A model generated the notes under the pieces. The model worked only from the letters and a program-made list of their open reading frames with translations. It was not told the DNA's origin and ran no database searches. Source: Rhodobacteraceae bacterium Alg231-04 (GTDB taxonomy: Bacteria; Pseudomonadota; Alphaproteobacteria; Rhodobacterales; Rhodobacteraceae). Taken from it: a DNA stretch of 64,000 nt. Both the position numbers and the translations under genes were made by a program. This document shows, piece by piece, positions 26,867 through 35,279 of this stretch (the first letter of the stretch is position 1; every line of letters begins with the position of its first letter). The stretch lies in assembly GCA_900143635.1 (NCBI GenBank), contig FREY01000003.1, positions 511,220 through 575,219 of the forward strand, in the 5' to 3' direction.

Positions 26867-28528
26867 CTAACCTTCCGCTTTGGAATAGGAGACCTGCCCG
26901 TTGCACAGCGTCATTACCACCTGCGCGTCACCGACGCTTCCCTCCTTCAGCAGCCGGTCCAGCACCACCACATCAGCGGCCATTCCCGGCAACAGGCGGC
27001 CAAACAGGTGATCCTTGCGCGCCGCATAGGCCCCGCCCGAGGTATAGGCCGCGACTGTGGCGCCAAAGCCCAAACGCTCATCCGGCTCGTCGGCGCTCCA
27101 CGGGGTGCGGGTCAGGGCCATTTCCATACCCTTGAGAGGTGACAAAACCGCCACCGGCCAATCAGAAGAAAAGCAGACAGGCGCGCCAGCATCTGCCAGT
27201 GTTTTCCACGGATAGCTCAGCGTCCAGTGTTGTTTGCCGATCAGATCCATCGTCGGCTGCATCGGGAAATCGCTGTGGCCGGGCACATGCGGCGGGTTAA
27301 GCGAGGCCACAACGCCAAGCGCGGGAATGCGGGCGATGTCACTCTGGGCGATCATCTCGATATGTTCAATGCGATGGCGGCTGTCGCGTGCGCCGTTGGC
27401 CTCGCGCGCCGCCTCATAGGCGTCCAACACGCCCCGCACTGCACCGTTACCAATGGCATGGATCGAGATCTGAAAACCTCGCCGGTCGAATTCCAACGCC
27501 AGCTCCTTGAGCCGTTCAGGATCATGCAGCGGCGTGCCGGTCACACCGGGGCGGGTCGGATACTCCTCCAATCGCCAGGCGGTATAGCCGTCCAGAACCC
27601 CGTCGATGAACATCTTGATCCGCCCGCACCACAGCATCTCAGTGGCCAGATCCCGGCGCATTGCCTCGGCGTGTTCGACATTCTCCAGCGGCTCGCCCGG
27701 AATGAAGTGATAGGGCAGCTCCACCCGGCAGCTCAGCCCGCCCTCAACCTCGATTTCGCGTAACAGCCCCGCCTGGTAGAGGTTGCCGTCCATATTGATG
27801 ATCGTAGTGATGCCCTGTGCAGCACAGTGGTTCAGGCCCTCCCGCAGCAAGGCCTTATCGGTGGCGCGCTGATCAAGGCTTACCTCGGTTGCAGGCTCCA
27901 CACCTTCCAGGCCCAACCCTTCGCGCCCGCCGTGTTCCCCCAGTGCCAGCACGTAGGCCACTGCCGCCGGTTCTACCAGCAAGCCAGTTGCCTCACCCTG
28001 ATCGTCAACAACCACCTCGGACCCCGGCCCGACATCGCGACCATGAAAGATACCCGCCTGTTTCAGGGCCACCGTGTTGCACCAGCCGTTGTGAAAGTCC
28101 GAGCTTTGCAGCAACAGCGGACGATCCGGGCAGATCGCGTCCAGAACATGCCGGTCAGGATCTTTGCCGCAGTCCAAGGCGCCATAGGCAAAGCCCTGCG
28201 CCACCAACAGCGGCGCGTCCCGGTTTGCATCCGCAAACTCCAAAACCGCCATGCGCAGGTCTTCAAGGCCAGTGGCATCGACCAGATTCAAAACCTTGAG
28301 CGAAAAAGCGCCCAAAAACAGATGCATATGGCTTTCGACAAAGCCGGGAAGCACCGTTGCACCGCCCGCGTCAATGACCTGGGTGCGCTCGCAACAAAGG
28401 CTCCAGATTTCTTCATTTGCGCCCACCGCCAGAACCTTTCCAGCACCCATGGCAAGCGCCTGAACCACCTCGGGAGCACCGGGATCAGGCCGTATCGTTG
28501 CGTTCAGGATTGCGATCTCTGCGGTCAT
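26867..28528 (-). CDS. YtcJ-type amidohydrolase (Amidohydro_3)
   Basis: The 553-residue metal-dependent hydrolase has the GFVESHMHLFLG motif (HxH metal site, about residues 64-75), the family's late DSRHRIEHIEMI segment and FSSDWPV with an Asp near the active site. The family hydrolyses amide or imide bonds in N-acyl or heterocyclic compounds. No signal peptide is visible. It sits between an amidase gene and a CoA-transferase gene, suggesting a catabolic pathway for an amide. Confidence 0.82.
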   Translation of the reverse strand: MTAEIAILNATIRPDPGAPEVVQALAMGAGKVLAVGANEEIWSLCCERTQVIDAGGATVLPGFVESHMHLFLGAFSLKVLNLVDATGLEDLRMAVLEFADANRDAPLLVAQGFAYGALDCGKDPDRHVLDAICPDRPLLLQSSDFHNGWCNTVALKQAGIFHGRDVGPGSEVVVDDQGEATGLLVEPAAVAYVLALGEHGGREGLGLEGVEPATEVSLDQRATDKALLREGLNHCAAQGITTIINMDGNLYQAGLLREIEVEGGLSCRVELPYHFIPGEPLENVEHAEAMRRDLATEMLWCGRIKMFIDGVLDGYTAWRLEEYPTRPGVTGTPLHDPERLKELALEFDRRGFQISIHAIGNGAVRGVLDAYEAAREANGARDSRHRIEHIEMIAQSDIARIPALGVVASLNPPHVPGHSDFPMQPTMDLIGKQHWTLSYPWKTLADAGAPVCFSSDWPVAVLSPLKGMEMALTRTPWSADEPDERLGFGATVAAYTSGGAYAARKDHLFGRLLPGMAADVVVLDRLLKEGSVGDAQVVMTLCNGQVSYSKAEG

Positions 28529-28606
28529 TGCAGGCCTCCGGGATGGGTCATTTGATCAAATACTTGACCCTTGAAGCGGGCAATAGCAATCCCCCAATAG
28601 GGGGGC

Positions 28607-29959
28607 TTAACTATCCAGCGCGGCTTCGATCTGATGGGCAAATCGCAACAGTGCGGCATCCGCACCCCGTGCTGCCGTGATCTGCAAACCGACTGGCATG
28701 CCGTCTTCATCACACCCGCAGGGAATTGAAATCGAAGGCAGCTCCATCACCGGGGTCAGCGTGACAGTGCGCCAATCCTCCATTATCTCGCCGTCCCGAA
28801 GATCGGCGCTGAACGGTCGACCGGTCGCTGTGGGCCACAGGGCAAACTCATACCGCTCAAAGAAATCGGCGGTTGCCTCCCAAACTTTGGCGCGGGTCGC
28901 CTGATAGGCGGTGAAATCGCTCAGCTTCAGGCCTTCGGCCTGCGCACAAGCCGTGCGATAGCTGTCGCCAGCCAGTGCCATGTCAGGCCGCAATGCCTCG
29001 CGAACACCCAAAGCCGATATGCCGCGCGTGATGTCCGTGAACTCCATCAGCGGCTCCAGCGGTGGAGCAGTTCGCGCCACCTCCCAGCCCAGGTCCCGAC
29101 ACAGGCCCTCGACCGGCGCCACGGCGGCCATCACAGAAGGATCGACCGACGCCCCAAAAGGCGACAGTGCGAACGCCAACCGACCCGGTCGCCTGGGTTT
29201 GGCGAGGCCTGCCAGAGAAGGTTCATCCTGCCAGTAGCCCAACGGCTGGGCGGGCGTATTGCCCTGCATCACCTCAAGCATCATCACCAGATCAGCAACG
29301 TTGCGCGCCATGGGGCCCGGTATGGACAGCCCGTCAAAAGGCACCGGATTGGGTGACATCGGCACCAGACCCGAGGTGGGCCGATAGCCAACAATGCCGC
29401 ACCATGCAGCTGGCGTTCGGGTGGATCCGGCCAGATCCGATCCATCAGCCAGCGCGACCATATTTGCGGCCAGAGCCGCAGCCGCGCCGCCCGAACTGCC
29501 TGCGACTGTTTTACTCGGATCTAGGGGGTTGCGGGTCGTGCCTGACACAAGGTTGGCTGTCTGCCCCGAAAAGGCAAACTCAGGCGTGTTGGTCTTGCCA
29601 ATGATGACCGCGCCGGCCGCCCGCAGCCGCGCCACATGCAGGGCGTCATAATCCGGCACATGATCTGCAAAGGAGCGTGACCCCCAGGTGGTGCGCAACC
29701 CTTTGGTTGCGAATATGTCCTTGATGGCAACGGGAACCCCGTGCAATGGCCCAGAAAAGCAGTTTTCAGCCGCAATCTGGTCAAGTTCTGCGGCGCGGGT
29801 CTCGGCATTGTCCCAGTCCAGCGTGACAAAGGCGTTCACTGTTCCTTCAACCGCCTCAACCTGCGCGCGGTGGGCAGCCAGAACCTCTGCGGCAGTGAAA
29901 TCCCGGCGGCGCAGCTTCTGCGCCATAGCGCGGGCAGTAAGAGCGTTGATGTTGTCCAT
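28607..29959 (-). CDS. Amidase (amidase signature family)
   Basis: The 450-residue cytoplasmic hydrolase has the Ser-cisSer-Lys triad: Lys80 in VPVAIKD, Ser155/156 in VAGSSGGAAAALA and nucleophile Ser179 in GSDLAGSTRTPA (usual form GSDtgGSiR.Pa). It would release ammonia or an amine from a carboxamide. It is first of a likely amidase-amidohydrolase-CoA-transferase operon (gaps of 78 and 97 bases). It could also be an AtzE or GatA paralogue; GatB/GatC partners are absent, so tRNA amidation is unlikely. Confidence 0.87.
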   Translation of the reverse strand: MDNINALTARAMAQKLRRRDFTAAEVLAAHRAQVEAVEGTVNAFVTLDWDNAETRAAELDQIAAENCFSGPLHGVPVAIKDIFATKGLRTTWGSRSFADHVPDYDALHVARLRAAGAVIIGKTNTPEFAFSGQTANLVSGTTRNPLDPSKTVAGSSGGAAAALAANMVALADGSDLAGSTRTPAAWCGIVGYRPTSGLVPMSPNPVPFDGLSIPGPMARNVADLVMMLEVMQGNTPAQPLGYWQDEPSLAGLAKPRRPGRLAFALSPFGASVDPSVMAAVAPVEGLCRDLGWEVARTAPPLEPLMEFTDITRGISALGVREALRPDMALAGDSYRTACAQAEGLKLSDFTAYQATRAKVWEATADFFERYEFALWPTATGRPFSADLRDGEIMEDWRTVTLTPVMELPSISIPCGCDEDGMPVGLQITAARGADAALLRFAHQIEAALDS

Positions 29960-30013
29960 GAAACTCTCCGGATGGGCAGCAATTTTACCGGAGACTGGGG
30001 AAAAACGAAAAAC

Positions 30014-30033
30014 GCCGCCCGTCTCCGGGCGGC
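30014..30033 (-). terminator. Terminator after the TRAP-usp operon
   Basis: GCCGCCCG (30014-30021) and CGGGCGGC (30026-30033) pair perfectly around TCTC. On the minus strand the hairpin is followed by GTTTTTCG, a U-tract, and begins 28 bases after the usp stop. Confidence 0.8.
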
Positions 30034-30061
30034 ATTTTCCTTGTCGTTCTGCGACCTCGGG

Positions 30062-30490
30062 TCAGTCCCGAACAACCAGCACCGAGCAGGGCGCCGTGCG
30101 GGCAACGCGGGCCGAGTTCGGGCCCTGAATGCGTTCTGTCAGGTCAGGCTTATGGGCGCCTATGACGACCAGATCAGCCTTGGATCGTTTGATCGCATCC
30201 AGCACCATTTCGTAAACGGTGCCAACCTCGACAATATGCTGCACGGCACCAAAGTCCGGCAGGGTCTTGGCTACGAAGTCGTGAAGCTGAGCGTTGGCAT
30301 CGGCCACCGCCGTCTTCATTGTGCCTTGCGGAAAGAACGAGCCGACAAAGCTCATCCCATAGTCCGGGATCACGGTAACCACGCTGAGCGAAGCGCCATA
30401 GAACTCCGCCAGTGCGGCGGCTTTCTTAAGTAACTCTGCCTCAGATTTCTTGTGCGTCAGGTCGACGGCGCAGAGAACATGTTTGGTCAT
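30062..30490 (-). CDS. Universal stress protein (UspA family)
   Basis: The 142-residue single-domain Usp starts KHVLCAVDLTHKKS and ends with ADLVVIGAHKPDLTERIQGP then NSARVARTAPCSVLVVRD. The G-x2-G part of the ATP motif is degenerate (GAHK) but the late GPNS is kept, as in UspF/G-like ATP binders. The ATG overlaps the TRAP permease stop (ATGA). This resembles Halomonas TeaABC-TeaD, where the Usp-like TeaD modulates a TRAP transporter, so a transport-regulating role is likely. Confidence 0.88.
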   Translation of the reverse strand: MTKHVLCAVDLTHKKSEAELLKKAAALAEFYGASLSVVTVIPDYGMSFVGSFFPQGTMKTAVADANAQLHDFVAKTLPDFGAVQHIVEVGTVYEMVLDAIKRSKADLVVIGAHKPDLTERIQGPNSARVARTAPCSVLVVRD

Positions 30491-33087
30491 GCGGTCACTC
30501 CTTCTTCCTCTTTACGCTTGCGGCCCATCTGCATCAGGAACACCAGCCCCAGCAGCAAAAGCGCCGGGATATAGAACAGCTCTTTGGGCATCCGGTCGGC
30601 AGCCACTTCCAGTTCGGCCAGCTCCCAGTCGAAATCGATGCCCAGCTGCTCGGACGGACCACCAAAGTTCAGGTTGTCCACATAAAGCTTGCCGTCTTCC
30701 TCGCGGAATTCGATGCCGGCCCCATCATAGAGCCGCGAGACACCATCTGCGCCAGCCGCTCCCAAGGGCAGCAGATAGCGTGCATCTACCGGATCACCAT
30801 TCAGGTTTTCCCCCATCAGGCGCACGCGAAGCGATGCGTTATCCGGACTGCCTTCAGCGCGTTCAAACAGTTCGGTGCCGGGGCGGACCTCAAATTCCGG
30901 CTGGAACTTATTGAGGAAGAAACCCGGTTGGAACAGGGTGAAGGCCACCAGCAACAGCGCCACGCTCTCCCAGATCTTCGACTTCACCATGAAATAGTTC
31001 ATCGTACCGGCCGCAAACAGAAGCATCGCCACCATCGCCACAAGGAAGACAAAGACCGCCTGATAGGGGCCCACATCAATCAGCAGCAGATCGGTGTTGA
31101 AGATGAACAGGAACGGCAAAAGCGCGGTGCGGATCGAATAGAAGAACGCCTGAAAACCGGTGCGCAGCGGATCGCCGCGTGAAATGGCTGCCGCCGCAAA
31201 ACTGGCGAGCCCCACAGGCGGCGTCACATCCGCCATGATGCCGAAGTAGAAGACAAACATATGCACCGCGACCAGCGGCACGATGAGGCCGTTTTGCGCG
31301 CCCAGTTCAACCACAACCCCGGCCATGAGCGAGGACACAACGATATAGTTCGCGGTGGTCGGCAGGCCCATGCCCAGCACGATGGAGATCAGCGCCACAA
31401 AGAACAGCATCGCCAGCAAATTGCCGCCCGACAGGAATTCGACGAATTCGGCCATCACCTGACCAATGCCGGTCAGTGTCACGGCGCCGACGATGATGCC
31501 CGCCACGCCCATGGCAGCCGCAAGGCCGATCATGTTGCGCGCGCCCGAGATCAGACCCTCGGCAATTTCAGCCATGCCATTGCGAACCTCTCCCATAATG
31601 TCACCCTGATGGCGGAAGAAGGCCTTGAGCGGGTTTTGTGTTGCCAGAATCACCAGCATGGCAATCGCCGACCAGAAGGCCGACAGGCCGGGCGATTTGC
31701 GCTCGATCATCAGCAGGTACATCAGCAGCAGGATCGGCATGATATAGTGGATGCCGGTCTTGAAAATCTCCTTGGTCGGCGGCAGGTGCTGCATGCTTTC
31801 CAGGCTCATTTCCAGATCCGGGCCTTGCGCGGCAAAGCGCACCGCAGCGATATAGGCCACCACCATGGCCGCGACCAACACCCAGATTGAAGCCGCGCCA
31901 AAGGCGCTTTCGGCCGCATTCACGATCACACCGCACAGCCAGAGCGTGCCGCCCGCGATCACAATGCAAGACGCGATGATGAACACCGCACCCAGCATGA
32001 ATTTGACCGGATGCATGCGGCTGGTGCCGGGCATCTTCATCTTCAGCGCTTCGAGGTGCACAATGTAAATCAGCGCGATATAGGAAATCGCCGCTGGCAC
32101 GATCGCGGTTTTCACCACCTCGATATAAGAAATGCCGACATATTCGGTCATCAGGAAGGCCACAGCCCCCATCACCGGCGGCGTCAAAACCCCGTTGATC
32201 GAGGAGGAGACCTCAACCGCACCCGCCTTGGTGGATGGGAAGCCGACCTTTTTCATCAGCGGAATGGTGAAGGTGCCGGTGGTAACAACATTGGCGATGG
32301 AGGATCCCGAAATCAGCCCCGTGGCCGCAGAGGCAATCACCGCCGCCTTGGCCGGGCCACCGCGCAGATGGCCGAGAGAAGCAAAGGCCAGTTGCAGGAA
32401 GTAGTTGCCCGCCCCCGCCTGATTGAGCAGCGCGCCAAACAGCACGAACAGAAACACAAAACCGGATGAAACGCCCAGCGCGACGCCAAAAACTCCCTCG
32501 GTGGTCAGCCACATATGGCTCATCGCTTTGTTGACCGACGCGCCCTTCCACTGGACCACTTCCGGCAAGCCGGACCAGGAACCGAAGAAGACATAGGCGA
32601 GGAAGAACAGCGCCACCCCCATCAGCGGGAAACCAAGCGAACGGCGCGCGGCCTCCATCAACAGGATGATGCCGATGACCGAAACAATGACATCGACCTG
32701 ACTGGGAGACCCGGTGCGCGCAGCGATGCCATTATAAGCGTAGAACAGATAAGAGGCGGCAAGCGCGCCGATGATGGCGATCACCCAGGTGGCGACCGGT
32801 ATCCTGTGGCGCGGGCTGGACTTCAGCCCCGGAAAGGCGATGAAAGCCAGAAGAACCGCAAAGCCAAGGTGGATGGCGCGGGTCTGGGTGTCGTTCCAGA
32901 CGCCAATACCAAGGATGAAGGGCAGCGGCGAAGCAATCCACAGCTGGTACAGCGACCAGACCAGCGGAATGTACCATAAGGAACGCTTGCCGAAGGCGTC
33001 ATCGGGCACCCGTCCTCCGGTGTCTGAATCGGCAATGAAATCTTCCAGTGCCGTATCTGGTGCCGCCTGACCGTCCGCTTGTGCCAT
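30487..33087 (-). CDS. TRAP transporter fused permease (4TM + 12TM, TAXI type)
   Basis: The protein of about 866 residues fuses the small DctQ-like and large DctM-like subunits. The large domain carries family motifs such as GLISGSSIANVVTTGTFTIP and MGLPTTANYIVVSSL and ADVTPPVGLASFAA. The C-terminal 150 residues add a periplasmic-looking segment between two membrane helices. It imports an organic acid or amino-acid-like solute with Na+, fed by the TAXI protein encoded upstream. The ATG at 33087 has AGGGGA upstream; the frame extends to a TTG at 33102 only. Confidence 0.92.
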   Translation of the reverse strand: MAQADGQAAPDTALEDFIADSDTGGRVPDDAFGKRSLWYIPLVWSLYQLWIASPLPFILGIGVWNDTQTRAIHLGFAVLLAFIAFPGLKSSPRHRIPVATWVIAIIGALAASYLFYAYNGIAARTGSPSQVDVIVSVIGIILLMEAARRSLGFPLMGVALFFLAYVFFGSWSGLPEVVQWKGASVNKAMSHMWLTTEGVFGVALGVSSGFVFLFVLFGALLNQAGAGNYFLQLAFASLGHLRGGPAKAAVIASAATGLISGSSIANVVTTGTFTIPLMKKVGFPSTKAGAVEVSSSINGVLTPPVMGAVAFLMTEYVGISYIEVVKTAIVPAAISYIALIYIVHLEALKMKMPGTSRMHPVKFMLGAVFIIASCIVIAGGTLWLCGVIVNAAESAFGAASIWVLVAAMVVAYIAAVRFAAQGPDLEMSLESMQHLPPTKEIFKTGIHYIMPILLLMYLLMIERKSPGLSAFWSAIAMLVILATQNPLKAFFRHQGDIMGEVRNGMAEIAEGLISGARNMIGLAAAMGVAGIIVGAVTLTGIGQVMAEFVEFLSGGNLLAMLFFVALISIVLGMGLPTTANYIVVSSLMAGVVVELGAQNGLIVPLVAVHMFVFYFGIMADVTPPVGLASFAAAAISRGDPLRTGFQAFFYSIRTALLPFLFIFNTDLLLIDVGPYQAVFVFLVAMVAMLLFAAGTMNYFMVKSKIWESVALLLVAFTLFQPGFFLNKFQPEFEVRPGTELFERAEGSPDNASLRVRLMGENLNGDPVDARYLLPLGAAGADGVSRLYDGAGIEFREEDGKLYVDNLNFGGPSEQLGIDFDWELAELEVAADRMPKELFYIPALLLLGLVFLMQMGRKRKEEEGVTA

Positions 33088-33127
33088 GTCATCCCCTAAC
33101 AAATTTATTTTTTATACAGGCAAACCC

Positions 33128-33150
33128 CCGGCACCGTTGATAGGTGCCGG
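33128..33150 (-). terminator. Intra-operon hairpin between TAXI binding protein and permease
   Basis: CCGGCACC (33128-33135) and GGTGCCGG (33143-33150) pair perfectly around 7 bases; flanking CC/GG can extend the stem. It lies about 30 bases after the binding-protein stop, with no strong U-tract. It probably gives partial termination or 3' protection, so the binding protein is made in excess over the permease. Confidence 0.6.
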
Positions 33151-33179
33151 AGGCCTTTCATTTCAGCAAAGCAATGGAC

Positions 33180-34145
33180 TTACTTCCAGCCGCGCTCGGC
33201 GTAGTACTTCATCGCACCGGGGTGGATTTCAGCGGTCAGCCCGTCAACGACCATCTCGGTTTCTACCAGACGGCCAAAGGCAGGGTGCAGCTTTTTGAAG
33301 TCATCGAAGTTTTCAAACACAGCCGAAACCAGCGCATAGACAACCTCGTCCGAGGTGTCAGCCGAGGTCACAAACGTCGCCTTGGGGCCCCAGGACGCGA
33401 TGTCGTCGGCGTTGCCGGGATACATGCCGCCGGGGATGGTGGCGGCCGCATAGGCCGAGTTTTCAGCCAAGAGCGTGTCGATGCCAGCACCGGCCAGCGG
33501 GATGATCTTCACGTCGCAGGTGGAGGTCGCTTCCTGAGAAGACCCGTTCGGCAGGCCCGCGGCCCAGATGGTGGCGTCGATCTTGCCGTCGCAGAGCGCT
33601 GCTGCCTGCTCAGACGACTTCAGCTCAGCCGCGAGAGAGAAATCACCAGCCGTCAGGCCGGAGTATTTCATCAGGGTTTCAGCCAGAACGCGGGTGCCGG
33701 AACCGGGGTTTGCGATATTGACCTTCTTGCCCTTCAGGTCTTCGACCGATGCAATGCCGCTGTCAGCGCGGGCCATCAGGTGCATCGGCTCCGGGTGGAC
33801 CGAGAACAGAGCGCGCAGGCCATCAAAGGCGCCATCCTCTGCAAATTTGCCGGAACCGGCTACGGCGGCGGCCTGTACGTCGGACTGCACAACACCAAAG
33901 TCCAGCTCACCCTGACGGATGGTGCGGGTGTTGTAGACTGAACCACCGGTGGATTCGACCGAGCAGCGGATGCCGTGCTCTTTACGGCCCTTGTTCACCA
34001 GACGGCAGATCGCGCCGCCAGTGGGGTAATACACGCCGGTCACACCGCCGGTGCCAATGGTTACGAACTGCTGATCGGCGGCAAAGGCGCCGGTGCTCAG
34101 GGTGGCTGCGGCAGCAAATGCGCCGAAAGTTGCCTTGAGGTTCAT
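33180..34145 (-). CDS. TAXI family TRAP transporter solute-binding protein
   Basis: The 321-residue periplasmic protein has a signal peptide (ATFGAFAAAATLSTGAFA, cleavage before ADQQ), then FVTIGTGGVTGVYYPTGGAI, the TAXI hallmark, and CSVESTGGS. It captures the solute for the fused permease downstream. TAXI proteins are known for glutamate/glutamine-like, keto acid or dicarboxylate ligands; this ligand is unknown. Confidence 0.93.
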   Translation of the reverse strand: MNLKATFGAFAAAATLSTGAFAADQQFVTIGTGGVTGVYYPTGGAICRLVNKGRKEHGIRCSVESTGGSVYNTRTIRQGELDFGVVQSDVQAAAVAGSGKFAEDGAFDGLRALFSVHPEPMHLMARADSGIASVEDLKGKKVNIANPGSGTRVLAETLMKYSGLTAGDFSLAAELKSSEQAAALCDGKIDATIWAAGLPNGSSQEATSTCDVKIIPLAGAGIDTLLAENSAYAAATIPGGMYPGNADDIASWGPKATFVTSADTSDEVVYALVSAVFENFDDFKKLHPAFGRLVETEMVVDGLTAEIHPGAMKYYAERGWK

Positions 34146-34196
34146 CGTTATTTCTCCCGAAACTTGTTATACTGCCGCGCTTTAACGCGTGCATTC

Positions 34197-34234
34197 GTGA
34201 CATGGAAGGTTGCGAAAGTTCTTTTTTATGTCAC
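34197..34234. promoter_or_regulatory. 7-bp inverted repeat upstream of the TAXI gene
   Basis: GTGACAT (34197-34203) and ATGTCAC (34228-34234) are exact inverted copies 24 bases apart, about 50 bases upstream of the binding-protein start and just after the RpiR regulator gene. It could be an operator of the transporter. The related TGACAT recurs at 35191-35196 upstream of the flavoprotein gene. Confidence 0.35.
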
Positions 34235-34241
34235 CTGAAAA

Positions 34242-35150
34242 CTAATGTTTTTTTTGGGCTATCCAGTAAGCGTTGTTGTTCTTCCGCAGGTCTTCATAGG
34301 ATCTGATTCGATCCCGGGCATCGTCTCCGCCCAGGTTCACCAGAAGTGCCAGAAGGCTTTCAATCACGGCCAATGCGCCTGTGTAACAACCGAAATGGTG
34401 CGTACTGATTACTGACACAACCAGAGTCTCCTCTGGTGTAAAATCAGAAGACACCACATCGGAATCGGAAATCAAGATAAGTTTCACACCCTTAGCACGG
34501 GCAAACTTGCAAGCCTCGATGGTTTCGCGTGAATAGGGCGTGAAACTGATGGCGATCATCACATCACCCGGCCCGGCATAGTTCAGCTCGTCTATGGCGC
34601 TGTTCATGTGGCGCGGGATTAATTGCAGTGATGGCAGGGCCATGCGCCCGACATAGTGAAAATAATAGGCCAGTGCATAACTGGCGCGCACCGCCGTCAG
34701 GTAGACATTGTCCGCCTCCAGCAGCATCGCCGCCACCCGCTCCATCTGTTCCGAGGTCTGGCGCTCTAGCGAGCGCTGCACGATTGCCATCGAATTCACG
34801 GCCGCATCAGCCTGCGCCTGCCCCAGCGCATTGCCATCGCGCAGTTCGTCCACCCAAGGCGGGCGTTCCGTCAGCTCGGTCGACGAAACCAGCGCGTGTC
34901 GAAACGGCTCGCGCAGTTCTTCATAGCCAGCAAACCCCAGCCGGTTTGCCATGCGAACCAGCGTATAGGTGCTGACCCCGGACTTACGGGCCGTTTCGCG
35001 GATCGGGTCCAAGCCAAAGTCCGATGGATGATCAACGATGTACTTGGCCACCGTTTTCAGGCGCGGGCTGAGGTCGGGTAGAACCGCCTTCAGCTTTGAA
35101 ATCGTTTTGGTTTTCAGGGTCGGGTCCAATTGATTCGCCTTTCGCGCCAT
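34242..35150 (-). CDS. MurR/RpiR family transcriptional regulator
   Basis: The 302-residue protein has an N-terminal RpiR helix-turn-helix (about residues 20-95; DPIRETARKSGVSTYTLVRM as recognition region) and a SIS sugar-isomerase domain (about 135-270). The start MARKANQLDP at 35150 was chosen because anything longer runs into the divergent gene and is not family-like. It lies between the TRAP genes and the divergent flavoprotein/BKACE/aminotransferase genes and is the obvious candidate regulator for both. In roseobacters RpiR members often sit with amino-acid or amine catabolism; the effector is unknown. Confidence 0.87.
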   Translation of the reverse strand: MARKANQLDPTLKTKTISKLKAVLPDLSPRLKTVAKYIVDHPSDFGLDPIRETARKSGVSTYTLVRMANRLGFAGYEELREPFRHALVSSTELTERPPWVDELRDGNALGQAQADAAVNSMAIVQRSLERQTSEQMERVAAMLLEADNVYLTAVRASYALAYYFHYVGRMALPSLQLIPRHMNSAIDELNYAGPGDVMIAISFTPYSRETIEACKFARAKGVKLILISDSDVVSSDFTPEETLVVSVISTHHFGCYTGALAVIESLLALLVNLGGDDARDRIRSYEDLRKNNNAYWIAQKKH

Positions 35151-35279
35151 TGCCGCCAATTTAAAAACATACGTTATTTTTTCACTTCGTTGACATGTTT
35201 TGTATTTCCGCCATGGTTTTCCACAACGAAACTTCCCCTGCTCGGCACATGTCCGGGCGCTGTTCAACGGAACCTGCCA
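35151..35279. promoter_or_regulatory. Divergent promoter region between RpiR and the flavoprotein operon
   Basis: This 129-bp, AT-richer stretch contains AAAACAT (35164-35170) and ATGTTTT (35195-35201) as a 7-bp inverted repeat 24 bases apart. A TTGACATG lies at 35190-35197. The spacing resembles the repeat upstream of the TAXI gene. No firm -35/-10 pair can be called. Confidence 0.35.

Noticed and set aside
28607-29959. GatA subunit of the tRNA amidotransferase
   Set aside because: The amidase signature fits both, but gatB and gatC are absent and the neighbours are catabolic genes.
35130-35279. 50-residue N-terminal extension of the second DMGDH-like protein
   Set aside because: The extension is not family-like, runs through the divergent promoter and overlaps the regulator start. 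The conserved protein begins at MAHQLPSHASVVVIGGG.
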